Assembly: GCF_023734135.1 (NCBI RefSeq) | Contig: NZ_AP025730.1 | Coordinates: forward strand, 1,116,001 to 1,180,000 | DNA: 64,000 nucleotides | Direction of reading: 5' to 3' | From: Sphaerotilus microaerophilus | GTDB lineage: Bacteria; Pseudomonadota; Gammaproteobacteria; Burkholderiales; Burkholderiaceae_C | Shown here: piece by piece, positions 8,870 to 18,849 of the stretch | How positions within the stretch are numbered: the stretch's first letter is position 1 | How the letters are laid out: each line of letters starts with the position of its first letter | The notes under the pieces: model-generated | What the model was told of the DNA's origin: nothing | Seen by the model: only the letters and a program-made list of their open reading frames with translations | Databases searched by the model: none | Program-made: the position numbers and the translations under genes

Positions 8870-9616
8870 TCAGTACATGTGCTGGCCACCATTCATCGAC
8901 ACGTTGCTGCCGGTCATGAACCCCGCAGACTCACTGGCGATGAATGCAACCAGTGCGGCGATTTCCTCAGGCCGTCCCAGACGACCCACGGGAATACCGG
9001 CAGTCACTTGCTTGACCACTTCCTCCGACATGCTCGTCACCATCTTCGTATCCAGATACCCCGGCGAGACGGTGTTGACCGTCACGCCTTTGCGCGCCAC
9101 TTCCTGTGCGAGGGCTTTTGTGAAGCCATGCATGCCGGCTTTTGCGGCGGAGTAGTTGGTCTGGCCGAACTGCCCCTTGGAGCCGTTGATGGAGGAGATG
9201 TTGATGATCCGGCCCCAGCCCCTGTCGAGCATGCCGTCGATGAATGGCCGGGTGACGTTGAAAACGGAGTCGAGATTGACCCGCAGGACCGCATCCCAAT
9301 CGGCGTAGCTCAGCTTGCGGAACGTAGCATCACGCGTGATGCCCGCGTTGTTGACCAGAATGTCGATGTGGTGACCGTCTGCTTGAATGAGGCCGGCCAG
9401 CTCCTGGCAGGAGGCATGGTCGGCCACATCCGCGCCGTAGGCGGCGAAGTCGTAACCTTCGCCGGCTTGGGTTTTCAGCCACGCGCCAATGCTGGCATTG
9501 CCCGGCGAATGGACGATGAGCACGGTATGGCCCGCATCGTGCAAGGCCCGGGCGATGGCTTCGCCCAGGCCGCCGCTGCCGCCGGTGACCAGTGCAGTGC
9601 GTTGCTCAGCCGGCAT
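8870..9616 (-). CDS. phaB: Acetoacetyl-CoA reductase (PhaB/PhbB type)
   Basis: A 248-residue SDR that reduces acetoacetyl-CoA to (R)-3-hydroxybutyryl-CoA, the PHB precursor. It has the cofactor loop TGGSGGLG, NNAGITRDATFRKLS, the Ser of ISSINGSKGQFGQ and catalytic YSAAK. The block GQFGQTNYSAAKAGMHGFTK and the ending NGGQHMY are characteristic of PhaB rather than FabG. The ATG at 9616 follows AGGTGG and overlaps the phasin stop by 11 bases. A ketothiolase (PhaA) is not in the window and would have to be supplied elsewhere. Confidence 0.92.
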   Translation of the reverse strand: MPAEQRTALVTGGSGGLGEAIARALHDAGHTVLIVHSPGNASIGAWLKTQAGEGYDFAAYGADVADHASCQELAGLIQADGHHIDILVNNAGITRDATFRKLSYADWDAVLRVNLDSVFNVTRPFIDGMLDRGWGRIINISSINGSKGQFGQTNYSAAKAGMHGFTKALAQEVARKGVTVNTVSPGYLDTKMVTSMSEEVVKQVTAGIPVGRLGRPEEIAALVAFIASESAGFMTGSNVSMNGGQHMY

Positions 9617-10067
9617 TGCGACCACCTGTCTTGGCTGGTGCGTCCTTGTCCTGTGCCTTGGCCCACACCGCTCCCCATTGCTTGAAAATATCCTGGAACG
9701 GCAATATCGCATCTGCCTGGCCTACGGCCTGCGTGACCGATTTCTGCCAGTCCTGAATGGCTTGCTGCAGGCCTTGGGTGAAGGTGGTCTGATTCTTGAT
9801 TGCGACTTGCGTTAGTGCCTGCGCGCCACCCATCTGGTGCTGAAACTGACGCCAGAAGGCCTGCGCGGGCAGCGTGGCCAACTCCTGCCAGTTCTGGGCC
9901 TTGAGCAGGCTTTCGATCTCAGTGCCGGACTCGGCAATGTTTTCGCTGCCCGCGCGCGTGGCGTTCTCCAGCCATTGCTGGCCGTTTTCCTGCATCAGGC
10001 GTTGGATGCGCAGCTGCAGTTCCAGGTTCGCCTTGAAGAGATTGAGAGGGATGGTTTCATTGCTCAT
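9606..10067 (-). CDS. Phasin family granule-associated protein
   Basis: A 153-residue mostly helical, amphipathic protein rich in Gln and Ala, beginning MSNETIPLNLFKANLELQLR. Size, composition and position before phaB fit a phasin, which coats PHB granules and controls their number and size. The start has a strong ribosome binding site (AAGGAG, 7 bases upstream). The gene overlaps phaB at its end. Phasins diverge strongly, so the call rests on context as well as sequence. Confidence 0.8.
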   Translation of the reverse strand: MSNETIPLNLFKANLELQLRIQRLMQENGQQWLENATRAGSENIAESGTEIESLLKAQNWQELATLPAQAFWRQFQHQMGGAQALTQVAIKNQTTFTQGLQQAIQDWQKSVTQAVGQADAILPFQDIFKQWGAVWAKAQDKDAPAKTGGRNAG

Positions 10068-10116
10068 GGTCAAACTCCTTGCTTGGGTTGAAATGCCCAC
10101 TCGGGCGGTAAAACGA

Positions 10117-11247
10117 TCAGGCCATCTGGCCGATGGTTTTGCGAAAGCGTGCTAACGACAGGAAAAACAGCACCGTTCCGATCAGGGCCAGCGCCAGGAA
10201 GGGCTGCCATACCGTCTCCAGGCCCGCGCCCCGGTAAAGGATGGCCTGACTCAGTTCCACGAAATGCGTGGTGGGCGCGATCAGCATGATGTTCTGCACG
10301 ATCTCGGGCATGCTTTCGCGCGGCGTGGTGCCACCCGACAGCATCTGCAGCGGCATGATGGTAAGCATCATCAGCATGCCGAACTGCGGCATGTTGCGCG
10401 CCAGCGTGGCGATGAATATGCCCATGGAGGTGGTGGCGAACAGGCTGAGGGCCGCGCCGGCGAAGAACAACACAATGGAGCCCTCGATGGGCACGCCCAG
10501 GATGCCGCGCACCATGAGGTTGAGGGACAGGAAGGAGGCGATCAGCACGACCAGGGCCATCGACCAGACCTTGGAGAGCATGATCTGCGCGGGTGTAACC
10601 GGCATCACCAGCAGGTGCTCGATGGTGCCGTGCTCGCGCTCCCGGATCAGCGCTGCGCCGGTCAGGATGATGGACAACAGCGTGATGTGGTTGATGATCT
10701 GCACCACCGAGCCGAACCAGGCCTTGTCCAGTGCCGGGTTGAAGCGTGCGCGCAATGCCAGATCCACGGGTGGCGCGTCGGTGCCGCGGTAACGCTTGAC
10801 GAACTCATTGACTTCGCCGGTGAAGATCTGCTGGATATAGCCACTGCCGGTGAAGGCCTGGCTCATGCGGGTGGCGTCGACATTGAGCTGCACGGCAGGC
10901 GATCGCCCCGCCAGCACGTCGCGCTGGAAGTTGGGCGGAATGACCAGAGCGAAGGTGTACAGCCCCGCGTCCATGCCCGGGTCCACGTCCCCATAGTCGA
11001 TCATGGCCGGTGGCGTGAACTGCGGGGGGTAGAAGGCCGAGGCAACCCGCTGGGACAGCGCCGAATTATCCTCGTCGACGATGGCGATGGGCGCGTTGTG
11101 CAGCGTCTCCGGCATGGACGTGGCCTTGGTGTAGACCGACGCGGTGAACACATAGACGATGAGCACAAGCATCATCGGATCGCGCCAAAGACTCCACAGC
11201 TCCTTGACACCAAGGTCGTAGATGTTGGCCAGGTTTCTTCTGCGCAT
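10117..11247 (-). CDS. ABC-2 type permease, YhhJ-like
   Basis: A 376-residue inner membrane permease with one N-terminal helix, a large periplasmic region (about 45-180) and five to six C-terminal helices. The element EREHGTIEHLLVMPVTP is typical of ABC-2 exporters. Its length and its place after an RbbA-type protein match E. coli YhhJ, third member of yhiI-rbbA-yhhJ. It starts one base after the rbbA stop. It probably pairs with the RbbA-like subunit to export a small molecule or envelope component; the substrate is unknown. It is the last exporter gene before the PHB genes, separated by 49 bases. Confidence 0.88.
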   Translation of the reverse strand: MRRRNLANIYDLGVKELWSLWRDPMMLVLIVYVFTASVYTKATSMPETLHNAPIAIVDEDNSALSQRVASAFYPPQFTPPAMIDYGDVDPGMDAGLYTFALVIPPNFQRDVLAGRSPAVQLNVDATRMSQAFTGSGYIQQIFTGEVNEFVKRYRGTDAPPVDLALRARFNPALDKAWFGSVVQIINHITLLSIILTGAALIREREHGTIEHLLVMPVTPAQIMLSKVWSMALVVLIASFLSLNLMVRGILGVPIEGSIVLFFAGAALSLFATTSMGIFIATLARNMPQFGMLMMLTIMPLQMLSGGTTPRESMPEIVQNIMLIAPTTHFVELSQAILYRGAGLETVWQPFLALALIGTVLFFLSLARFRKTIGQMA

Positions 11248-11248
11248 C

Positions 11249-14011
11249 TCAACGCTCCTGCTTCTTGAGTAGCAAAACAGCCACGCCGAGAATGACCGGA
11301 ACCGAAATGAGCATCGACCACAGCGGCCCCGTCAGGTCGGCCAGGCCGAGTGATTTGTTGAACACGCCACGGCTGATGGAGATCATGTGCGTGGCGGGGT
11401 AGATCTCGCCGATGAACTTGCTGGAGCCTTCGAGCGAGGACACTGGATCGATCAGGCCGGCGAACTGGGTGGCCGGGATCAGGGTACCGATCATGGCAAA
11501 GAACATGGCCGCGATCTGGCTACGCGTGACGGCCGAGGCCAGCAGCCCCATGCCGGTCGCAGCGAAGGAGAAGATCAGCGCGGCCAGCGACAGGGTGAAG
11601 AAGCTGCCCGTGACCGGCACACCGAAGACGGTGACCGCGAGCAGGCTCATCAGCAGGAAGTTCACCATGGCCAGACCGACATAGGGCAGTTGCTTGCCAA
11701 GCAGGAACTCGATGCGCGTGACCGGCGTCACGTAGAGATTGGTGATCGAGCCCGTCTCCTTCTCGCGCACCACCGCCAGCGCGGTCAGCATGGCCGGCAG
11801 CATGAGCAGCAGCAGAGGGATCACCGCCGGCACCATGGCCGGCAGGCTCTTGACATCGGGGTTGTAGCGAAAGCGTGTCTCGACGCTCGCATTTCCTGCG
11901 GCGCTGGCACCGCTGCGTTCGCTGGCCTGTACGAGCAGCCAGTGCTGGTGCATGCCCTGAACGTAGCCCTGGACGGTTTCCGCGCGTTGCGGCATGGCGC
12001 CGTCGATCCAGGCACCTATCTGCACGTTCTGGCCTCGCAACACATCGCGAGAGAAGCCAGGGGGGATCTCAATGGCCAGCGACAGTTCGCCGTTGCGCAT
12101 ACGCCGGTCGAGGTCCTCGTAGTCGATGATCGGCGCGTGCTCGGTGAAGTAGCGCGATCCGGCCAAGTTCAGCGTGTAGTTCTGGCTAAGCGTGGTCTGG
12201 TCGCGATCGAGCACCGCATAGCTCAGGTCCTCGACGTCCATGGTGATGCCGAAGCCGATCACGAACATCAGCAGCAGCGAACCGCCCAGCGCCAGCGTGG
12301 CGCGTACCGGGTCCCGCTGCAATTCCAGCGTCTCGCGCCACAGATAGCTGAACATTCGCTGCAGACTGAAACCGCCAGAGCCGTGCCCGCCGTGTTCAGC
12401 GGGTACCGCGGATGGCTGCTCCTCGTGATTGTCGGCCTCAGGCTGGCTGGGCGGGGCGGCTGTGCCTCCCTCGGCTTCGAGGAGGTAGCCGATGAAGGCC
12501 TCTTCAAGGGTTTTGGCGCCGCGTTTCTCGACCAGCCTGGCGGGCACGTCGCTGTCGAGCACCTTGCCGGCATGCATCATCGACATGCGGTCGCAGCGTT
12601 CGGCCTCGTTCATAAAGTGAGTGGAAATGAAGACCGTCACCCGGTCGCGCCGCGACAATTCAATAAGCAGCCGCCAGAACGCATCACGCGCCACCGGGTC
12701 GACGCCGGAGGTCGGCTCGTCCAGAATCAGCAGCTCGGGCTTGTGCACCATGGCAACGGCCAGCGACAGGCGCTGGCGTATGCCCAGCGGCAGACTGGCC
12801 GGCAGGCTGTCGATGACGTCCACCAGCCCGAAGCGCTCCACCATCTCGTCCACGCGGCCCGGAATATCGTTCGGGGACACACTGAAGAGCTTGGCGTGCA
12901 ACTCCAGGTTCTGGCGTACCGTGATTTCGCTGTAGAGCGAGAACGCTTGGGACATGTAGCCGACGCGGCGGCGGGTGCCCAGATCATGCGGGTTCACTTC
13001 ATGGCCGAACAGCCAGGCCCGACCCTCGCTCGCCGGCAACAGGCCGGTAAGCATCTTCATCGTCGTGGACTTGCCGCACCCGTTGGAGCCGAGGAAGCCG
13101 AAGATTTCACCGCGCCGGATGCGGAAGGACACGCTATCGACGGCAACGAAGTCGCCAAAGCGCATGGTCAGCCCCTCGGCCTCGATGGCGATATCGTCCG
13201 CGCCGCCATCCGACAAGGGGGGAATGACTACCGCTTGGTGTCCGCGCTTTTTCTCTTCCGGGAGCAGGCGGATGAATGCCTCTTCCAGGTTCGGGCTGCC
13301 TGTTCTTGCCAGCAATTCCTTCGGCGTGCCGGTGGCGAGAACCTTGCCGTCGTCGATGGCGGCCAGCCAGTCGAAGCGCTGGGCCTCATCCATGTAGGCC
13401 GTGGCCACAATCACGCTCATGCCGGGGCGATCGGCGCGGATACGCTCAATCAGATCCCAGAACTGCGCGCGCGCCAGCGGGTCCACGCCAGTCGTCGGCT
13501 CATCGAGAATCAGAAAATCCGGGTCATGAATCAGCGCGCAGCACAGGCCGAGTTTTTGCTTCATGCCCCCGGACAGCTTGCCTGCCGGGCGCTCCAGGAA
13601 TTTGAACAGGCCAGTGGCCTGGGTCAGCTCATCGATGCGCTGGCGGCGCTCGGGCGCGTCATGGCCGAACAGCCGCGCGAAGAATTGCAGATTCTCCTCG
13701 ACCGAGAGCGTCGGATACAGGTTCTTGCCCAACCCCTGCGGCATGTAGGCGATGCGCGGGCACACCAGCTTGCGGTGGGCCTTGCTGGCCATGTCGCCAC
13801 CGAGCACCTCGACCGTGCCTTCCTGGATGATGCGCACACCGGCCAGCAACGAGAGCAGGCTGGACTTACCCACGCCGTCGGGGCCGATCAGACCGACCAT
13901 CCGTCCAGCGGGGATGTCCAGGTCAATGCCATCCAAGGCAATGACGTCGCGGTAGCGCAGTCTTACCTGGCGGACACTTGCAACGGTCGCGAGCTGCGCG
14001 CTGTGGCTCAT
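11249..14011 (-). CDS. rbbA: RbbA-like double ABC ATPase/ABC-2 permease fusion
   Basis: A 920-residue fusion, close to the length of E. coli RbbA. ATPase domain 1 (about 15-240) has Walker [10 protein letters not shown], signature LSGGMKQKL and Walker [12 protein letters not shown]. ATPase domain 2 (about 275-500) has GSNGCGKST and [11 protein letters not shown] but a degenerate signature, LPLGIRQRL. An acidic Gly/His linker then leads to an ABC-2 permease domain (about 550-920) with [17 protein letters not shown]. RbbA was described as a ribosome-bound ATPase; the adaptor and outer membrane genes beside this copy argue for export. Gaps to its neighbours are 1 and 3 bases. Confidence 0.9.
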   Translation of the reverse strand: MSHSAQLATVASVRQVRLRYRDVIALDGIDLDIPAGRMVGLIGPDGVGKSSLLSLLAGVRIIQEGTVEVLGGDMASKAHRKLVCPRIAYMPQGLGKNLYPTLSVEENLQFFARLFGHDAPERRQRIDELTQATGLFKFLERPAGKLSGGMKQKLGLCCALIHDPDFLILDEPTTGVDPLARAQFWDLIERIRADRPGMSVIVATAYMDEAQRFDWLAAIDDGKVLATGTPKELLARTGSPNLEEAFIRLLPEEKKRGHQAVVIPPLSDGGADDIAIEAEGLTMRFGDFVAVDSVSFRIRRGEIFGFLGSNGCGKSTTMKMLTGLLPASEGRAWLFGHEVNPHDLGTRRRVGYMSQAFSLYSEITVRQNLELHAKLFSVSPNDIPGRVDEMVERFGLVDVIDSLPASLPLGIRQRLSLAVAMVHKPELLILDEPTSGVDPVARDAFWRLLIELSRRDRVTVFISTHFMNEAERCDRMSMMHAGKVLDSDVPARLVEKRGAKTLEEAFIGYLLEAEGGTAAPPSQPEADNHEEQPSAVPAEHGGHGSGGFSLQRMFSYLWRETLELQRDPVRATLALGGSLLLMFVIGFGITMDVEDLSYAVLDRDQTTLSQNYTLNLAGSRYFTEHAPIIDYEDLDRRMRNGELSLAIEIPPGFSRDVLRGQNVQIGAWIDGAMPQRAETVQGYVQGMHQHWLLVQASERSGASAAGNASVETRFRYNPDVKSLPAMVPAVIPLLLLMLPAMLTALAVVREKETGSITNLYVTPVTRIEFLLGKQLPYVGLAMVNFLLMSLLAVTVFGVPVTGSFFTLSLAALIFSFAATGMGLLASAVTRSQIAAMFFAMIGTLIPATQFAGLIDPVSSLEGSSKFIGEIYPATHMISISRGVFNKSLGLADLTGPLWSMLISVPVILGVAVLLLKKQER

Positions 14012-14014
14012 ACC

Positions 14015-15094
14015 TTACTCCGGCACACGAACGGAGAGGTTCTGAGGCCACTCGGCCTTGGCGTCGAGCTTGACCCAGGCTACGCCGGGCAGACCGGTCT
14101 TGACCTGGTTCAGGTGCTCACGCAGCAGCTCCTGCGAGATCTGTGCGCGCACGCGAAACATCAGCTTTTGTCGCTCACTGGCGGTTTCCACCGTCTTGGG
14201 GGTGAACTGCGCTGCGCTGGCGACGAAGGAAACGGTGGCTGGAATCACATACTCGGGCGCGGCATCCAGAATGATGCGAACCTCCGAACCCAGCGCAACG
14301 CGGCCGGCCACGGTTTCGGGCAGGAAGAAGGTGATGTACACGTCCGACAGATCAAGGAGGTTCAAGACACGTCCGCCCGCTCCAAGCACCTCGCCGGGTT
14401 GCGCGACACGCACCTGAACCCGTCCGTCGCGCGGAGACCGCAGTTCGCTGTCGCGGATGTCGGCTTCGATGCGGCTGATACTGGCCGTAGCGGCGGACAC
14501 GCTGGACTGCGCGCCGACAAGCTGCGCCCTGGCGGCTTCGACCGCGGCGCGGGCAGCGGCGGCCTGTGCCTTGCTGGCCGCGAGGGTCGCCTGGGCGCCC
14601 CGTACGCGCGCCCGGTCATCGTCCAGTTCCTGGATCGAGGCGGCTCCCTCACTCGACAGCGTGCTGGAGCGTGTCAGGCGCCGTTGCGCGGCGTCCAGTT
14701 CCGACTCGCGCTGACCAACCAGAGCCAAGGCGGCAGTCACGTCGGCTTCACGCAGCGCCACCTGTGCCTGCGCCGCGGTCACCGAATGCTCAGCCTGCTG
14801 ACGCATGGCCAGGGCCTCGTCGCGCTGCGCTTCCAGCGTTTCCAGCCGCATCTTGGCCAGTGGCTGGCCGGCTGTGACGAAATCGCCTTCACGCACCAGG
14901 ATGTCTTCGATGCGGCCGGGAAGCTTGGTGGCCACGTCGATCTCGGTGGCTTCGATGCGGCCATTGCCGTTGACGAATCCTTCGCCCGGGCCGCTGTCGG
15001 TAAACCTCGTCCAGCTCCACCAGGCCAGCGCGGCAACAACCGCTGCAGCGAAAGCGACCAGGAGTTTTTTCTTGAGAGAGGGGGAGACAGTCAT
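14015..15094 (-). CDS. HlyD/YhiI-type membrane fusion (periplasmic adaptor) protein
   Basis: A 359-residue adaptor with a short cytoplasmic N-terminus, one membrane anchor (about 9-27) and the lipoyl half-motif [21 protein letters not shown] long Ala/Gln/Arg-rich coiled-coil hairpin (about 75-205) follows, then the second lipoyl half and a beta-barrel region. Such adaptors bridge inner-membrane transporter and outer membrane channel. Length matches E. coli YhiI. The stop is three bases before the rbbA start, and a NodT channel gene lies immediately upstream, so all parts of a tripartite exporter are present. Confidence 0.9.
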   Translation of the reverse strand: MTVSPSLKKKLLVAFAAAVVAALAWWSWTRFTDSGPGEGFVNGNGRIEATEIDVATKLPGRIEDILVREGDFVTAGQPLAKMRLETLEAQRDEALAMRQQAEHSVTAAQAQVALREADVTAALALVGQRESELDAAQRRLTRSSTLSSEGAASIQELDDDRARVRGAQATLAASKAQAAAARAAVEAARAQLVGAQSSVSAATASISRIEADIRDSELRSPRDGRVQVRVAQPGEVLGAGGRVLNLLDLSDVYITFFLPETVAGRVALGSEVRIILDAAPEYVIPATVSFVASAAQFTPKTVETASERQKLMFRVRAQISQELLREHLNQVKTGLPGVAWVKLDAKAEWPQNLSVRVPE

Positions 15095-15108
15095 GGGTTC
15101 GGCGTGCC

Positions 15109-16602
15109 TTAACGGGTTGATGGGGTGGAAGCGGGAGTCGAGGCCGCACCCTGTGCCTCGCCGGCTGCGGCGAGGGTGCCGCCGCCGAGCGCGGCATACA
15201 GCGCCACTTGGCTGGACAGCAGCGCGCGGCGCGCCTGTACCAGTTGTTGCTGGGCTCCCAGCAGATCGCGTTGGGCATCCAGCACTTCCAAGAAGGCGGC
15301 CGAGCCGTTGTCGTAGCGCAACTTGGCCAGGCGTGCGCGTTCGCTTTGCGCTTCCAGGTTGGCTCTCTGGATCGTCAACTGCTCAGCCAGCCAGTGCTTT
15401 GCGCTCAGCGCATCGGCCACCTCGCGGAAGGCCGATTGAATGGTTTTTTCGTATCCGGCGACGGCGATGTCGCGGCGCACTTCGCTCAGCTCCAGATTGG
15501 CGCGGCGGCGCCCGCCATCGAAGATGGGCAGCGACAGGGTGGGCATGAAGGTCCAGGCGCGACTGCCGGAATCGAACAAGCCATTCAAGTCGGAGCTGGC
15601 CGTGCCGAAGCTGCCGGTCAGCGCAATGCGCGGCAAGAACGCCGCGCGGGCCGCGCCGATGTGGGCATTGCTGGCACGCAATTGGTGTTCGGCGGAAATG
15701 ATGTCCGGGCGACTGACCAGCAGCTCCGAAGGCAGACCGGCCCGCAGCTCAGCCAGAACCGTCGTTTCATCGAAGGGTGCCTTGGCGGGCAGCGGGCCGG
15801 GATCAGCGCCTACCAGCAGTGCCAGGGCGTGCAGTTGCGTGGTGCGAGCTTGCTCAAGCTGCGTCAGCAGCGCCTGAGCTTGGTTCAGCAGGGTCTGGAC
15901 CTGTGTGAGATCCAGCTTCGAGGTCGAGCCGACTTCGACGCGGCGCCGGAAAATGCGATAGGACTCCTCGCGGGTGGTCACGGTTTGCCGTGCGATCGCC
16001 ACGCGTTCGTCGATCTCGCGCAGGCCAAGATAGCCGTCTGCCACCTGGGCGATCAGCGCCAAATGGACGGCCTGGCGAGCCGCGTCGGAAGCCAGCCAAG
16101 CTTGCAGGGCGGCGTCTTCCAGGTTGCGGATCCGACCCCACAGATCCAGTTCCCAGGTGGTCAAACCCACCTCGGCCCGGTACTCGCCGCCCACCAGCGA
16201 TCGGCCCGACATGTTCAGGTCGCCAGGGACCCGCGCGCGTCCACCTTGGGCGCCCACGCCCATGGCAGGAAAACGATCCGAGCGCTGAATGCGGAATGTG
16301 GCGCTGGCTTCCTCGACGCGCAGCGCGGCCACGCGCAGGTCGCGGTTGTTTTCCAGCGCAGTCTCGATGAGGCGTTGCAGCAGGGGGTCGGTGAAGTACG
16401 CCTGCCAGGCAAGCTCTCCCGCGTGGGCGCCGTCGGTGCCTGATCCAAGATGCGCGGGCCAGGCTTCGGGCACGGGCAATGGCGGGGTGTCTGGCGCCGG
16501 AGCGAGCGACATGCAGCCGGTCAAGACGACGGCGCTCAGGGCCAACGAGGCAGCGCGCAATCTGAACGCAGGAAACAACGGGGAAGTTGGGAGCATGGTC
16601 AC
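15109..16602 (-). CDS. NodT-family outer membrane efflux lipoprotein
   Basis: A 497-residue TolC-like outer membrane factor. It has a signal peptide with lipobox LTGCMS near residue 30 and two duplicated helical repeats ([20 protein letters not shown] and [20 protein letters not shown]). It supplies the outer membrane channel for the HlyD/RbbA/YhhJ exporter. The frame opens with GTG at 16602; an ATG at 16596 is equally possible, and neither has a strong ribosome binding site. It is the first gene of the minus-strand run, and its upstream region holds a palindrome and an inserted IS. The last 25 residues are Ala/Ser/Thr-rich. Confidence 0.9.
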   Translation of the reverse strand: MTMLPTSPLFPAFRLRAASLALSAVVLTGCMSLAPAPDTPPLPVPEAWPAHLGSGTDGAHAGELAWQAYFTDPLLQRLIETALENNRDLRVAALRVEEASATFRIQRSDRFPAMGVGAQGGRARVPGDLNMSGRSLVGGEYRAEVGLTTWELDLWGRIRNLEDAALQAWLASDAARQAVHLALIAQVADGYLGLREIDERVAIARQTVTTREESYRIFRRRVEVGSTSKLDLTQVQTLLNQAQALLTQLEQARTTQLHALALLVGADPGPLPAKAPFDETTVLAELRAGLPSELLVSRPDIISAEHQLRASNAHIGAARAAFLPRIALTGSFGTASSDLNGLFDSGSRAWTFMPTLSLPIFDGGRRRANLELSEVRRDIAVAGYEKTIQSAFREVADALSAKHWLAEQLTIQRANLEAQSERARLAKLRYDNGSAAFLEVLDAQRDLLGAQQQLVQARRALLSSQVALYAALGGGTLAAAGEAQGAASTPASTPSTR

Positions 16603-16856
16603 GTTCCGTACAGGTATCGGGCTGAAGAGGGTCTGGTCGCAGAGGAGGGAATGGCTGCCACCCGCGCAATGCGGGGTTCGTGGCTGGTGTCCGCAGGCCC
16701 TACTTTCTTGCTTGCAAGTGCTGTCAAGCCCACTTCATCTCCTTGTTGATATGTGCATCCCCGTGTTCCCCGGCTGGTTGATAGGGCGCTCTTCCTGTGT
16801 CGTAACCCGATGTGCCAGGTTCACTCGCGCCCTGTGTTGATCTGCATTGTGAAATC

Positions 16857-16886
16857 TGAAAACAAACCACTGGACGGTTGTTTTCA
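16857..16886. promoter_or_regulatory. Perfect 9-bp palindrome, candidate TetR operator
   Basis: The arms TGAAAACAA and TTGTTTTCA are exact inverse complements separated by 12 bases. Size and symmetry fit a TetR-family operator. The site lies in the original intergenic region between the exporter/PHB run and the divergent tetR gene, only four bases from the IS end. Binding is inferred. Confidence 0.55.
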
Positions 16887-16892
16887 ATTATA
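16887..16892 (-). promoter_or_regulatory. TATAAT -10 box at the IS junction
   Basis: On the minus strand this is an exact TATAAT facing the nodT operon. Before insertion it would have had TTGCGG 16 bases upstream, in sequence now beyond the IS (about 18070-18075). The IS separated the two boxes but rebuilt TATAAT, because the element starts with TA. The nearest replacement -35 inside the IS is TTGATT at a poor 19-base spacing. Operon expression after insertion is therefore uncertain. Confidence 0.4.
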
Positions 16893-18048
16893 GGACTTAC
16901 GCAAACGTTTAAATCAAACTAGATTATTTAATATATCGGCGCCGATTTCGTGGTATTTGTGATAATATATTCACCATGAAACCCACGAGCCGAGACTACT
17001 GCCAATTTCTGATATCCACACAAATCAACTACACGCAGACCTATTTTGCGGATCACCATCAGAGGTTTTCTCATGACGCCATAAATCGCTACTTGCAGGC
17101 TGCCAATATCAGCCCGGCCGATGTCTGGAATCTGGCCCGACGAAACATCGAATTTGACGACGATGCCTGCCTGGTTTTCGATGACAGCGTTCTGGACAAG
17201 AACCACTCGCACAAAATCGAGCTGGTGCGCAAACAGTACAGCGGCAACGCCCACGGCCTGATCAAGGGCATTGGGGTGGTCAACTGCCTGTACGTGAACA
17301 TCAAGACCGGCCACTACTGGATCATCGACTGGCGCATCTATGCGCCTGACGAAGACGGCAAGTCCAAGCTGGATCATGTCCAGGAGATGTTCGACAATGC
17401 CATGGCGCACAAGAAGCTGCCCTTTCGCACCGTGCTGATGGACTCCTGGTACGCCACCATGGATCTGATGAAGCACATCCACCGGGCGGGCAAGCACTTC
17501 TACTGCCCGCTCAAGAGCAATCGCAAGGTTGACGACAGCCAAGGCCAGCAGCCCTACAAGGCGGTCAGTACGCTGCAGTGGAGTGCCCAAGAACATGTGC
17601 ATGGCAAACACGTCAAACTGTTCAAGTTTCCCAGTGACATCAAGCTGAAACTGTTCCGGGTTGTGGTTGATACCAATCGCACGGACTGGGTTGTGACAAA
17701 CGACCTATCTCAAGATTCGACGGACGATACGCATGAGATGTGTGCCGTGCGCTGGAAGATTGAGCAGTACCACAGGGAGATCAAGCAGGTTCTTGGCATC
17801 GAAAAATGTCAGTGCAGAATGGCCCGGTCACAGAAGAATCACATCGCCTGCGCGATATTGGCCTGGGTCCACCTCTGCGAGACGGCCAAAGCGCTGAAGA
17901 CAAACATCTACAGCCTGAAGAAGGGAATCCTCTCGGAATTCCTCAAGAAGGAACTTCGGTCACCAACCATTCGCATGGCACCCATCTGACATATTGAGTC
18001 GAAATGGCGAATCATTGCGCTAGCTGAAGTGACCCTGCGTAAGTCCTA
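16891..18048 (+). mobile_element. IS701-like insertion sequence, complete copy 1 (1158 bp)
   Basis: Terminal inverted repeats TAGGACTTACGCA and TGCGTAAGTCCTA bound a single transposase gene. The flanks carry the duplication AATTA (16886-16890 and 18049-18053). This reads as a 5-bp target duplication, or 4 bp (ATTA) if the terminal A belongs to the IS. Two more copies of identical length lie near 41-43 kb. A 12-bp palindrome, ATCGGCGCCGAT (16935-16946), precedes the transposase. The insertion lies between the exporter/PHB run and tetR. Confidence 0.95.
16976..17989 (+). CDS. IS701-family DDE transposase
   Basis: A 337-residue transposase. Catalytic-type acidic motifs are seen as CLVFDDSVLDK (about 62), VLMDSWYAT (about 155) and WKIEQYHREIKQ (about 258), the DDE arrangement of the IS4/IS701 group. 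The gene fills most of the 1158-bp element. No clear Shine-Dalgarno sequence precedes the ATG; an AT-rich stretch (GATAATATATTCACC) abuts it. A 227-residue minus-strand frame within it is only an antisense shadow. Confidence 0.93.
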   Translation: MKPTSRDYCQFLISTQINYTQTYFADHHQRFSHDAINRYLQAANISPADVWNLARRNIEFDDDACLVFDDSVLDKNHSHKIELVRKQYSGNAHGLIKGIGVVNCLYVNIKTGHYWIIDWRIYAPDEDGKSKLDHVQEMFDNAMAHKKLPFRTVLMDSWYATMDLMKHIHRAGKHFYCPLKSNRKVDDSQGQQPYKAVSTLQWSAQEHVHGKHVKLFKFPSDIKLKLFRVVVDTNRTDWVVTNDLSQDSTDDTHEMCAVRWKIEQYHREIKQVLGIEKCQCRMARSQKNHIACAILAWVHLCETAKALKTNIYSLKKGILSEFLKKELRSPTIRMAPI

Positions 18049-18210
18049 AATTATACGTTACAATCCAAGAACCGCAATCAGCGGGCTCGTCGGTCATTGA
18101 CGCAGGTCAATTCGAGCTGCCGGCTTGGGTTCAAGGAAGGCCCTGATTCTTGGTAGAGCCGGTGACAGGCCCATGGGAACACCCCTCAGATCTTTGAACA
18201 GAGCCTTTGA

Positions 18211-18849
18211 ATGCCACCCAAGAAAGATGACGCGCCAGACAACAAGCGCCGCTACCTGTCCTCTGCCGCCAGGAAAGAGGAAATACTCGACGCGGCCCTG
18301 GTCGAATTCGCGGATCGGACATACAACGCAGTGTCGATGGAGCGCCTGGCGGAATGCGCGGGCTTGTCCAAGGCTGGCATCTATGCCCACTTCAAAAGCA
18401 AGGAAGAAATTTTTCACGCCTTGCTCGAACGTACGACGAAGCAGATTTGTGATTTCCAGGGCTGGCTCCCGGATGAGGATCTGACGTTGCCAGAGCTGGT
18501 AGATGTCTACCTGGATCGCCTGTACGCGACCTTCAGCTCCCCTGCCACGATGTCGATCTACCGGCTGCTTCTGGCCGAAAGCGCCCGAACTCCAGAGCTG
18601 GTGCAGCGTTGGCACAACGAAGTTGCGCTCGGGCTGAAAGAGCGGGCGCAGACGATCATCCACCGCAACATACGCCGAGGCGTCATTCGCCCAGGCGTCT
18701 TGACCGAACACTTCTTCCCGTTGGCGCTCGCGCCCGCAGTGCTGTGGCTGAGTTCCTCGATGCTGTCCAAGGGGAATCCTTCCATCTCGCTGGTGCAGTT
18801 ACGGGATGCGCACCGGCAACTGTTGCTTGAGCTTTTGCAGCCTCAATGA
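18211..18849 (+). CDS. TetR/AcrR-family transcriptional regulator
   Basis: A 212-residue repressor-type regulator. The N-terminal TetR helix-turn-helix covers about 20-65 (EEILDAALVEFAD, then ERLAECAGLSKAGIYAHFKS). The C-terminal part is a divergent ligand-binding and dimerisation domain. The gene diverges from the exporter/PHB run, and the palindrome at 16857-16886 would have lain between them before the IS arrived. It probably represses the run, itself, or both, responding to an exporter substrate. The stop overlaps the next gene by four bases. Confidence 0.9.
   Translation: MPPKKDDAPDNKRRYLSSAARKEEILDAALVEFADRTYNAVSMERLAECAGLSKAGIYAHFKSKEEIFHALLERTTKQICDFQGWLPDEDLTLPELVDVYLDRLYATFSSPATMSIYRLLLAESARTPELVQRWHNEVALGLKERAQTIIHRNIRRGVIRPGVLTEHFFPLALAPAVLWLSSSMLSKGNPSISLVQLRDAHRQLLLELLQPQ

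Noticed and set aside
6037..15112. Very long plus-strand open frames opposite DUF3141 (6037-8718) and opposite rbbA/hlyD (11387-15112)
   Set aside because: They are antisense to well-recognised proteins, have His/Gln/Arg-rich composition and match no family. High GC makes such frames common.
16928..17611. 227-residue minus-strand frame in each IS copy
   Set aside because: Antisense shadow of the transposase, with no ribosome binding site or known family.
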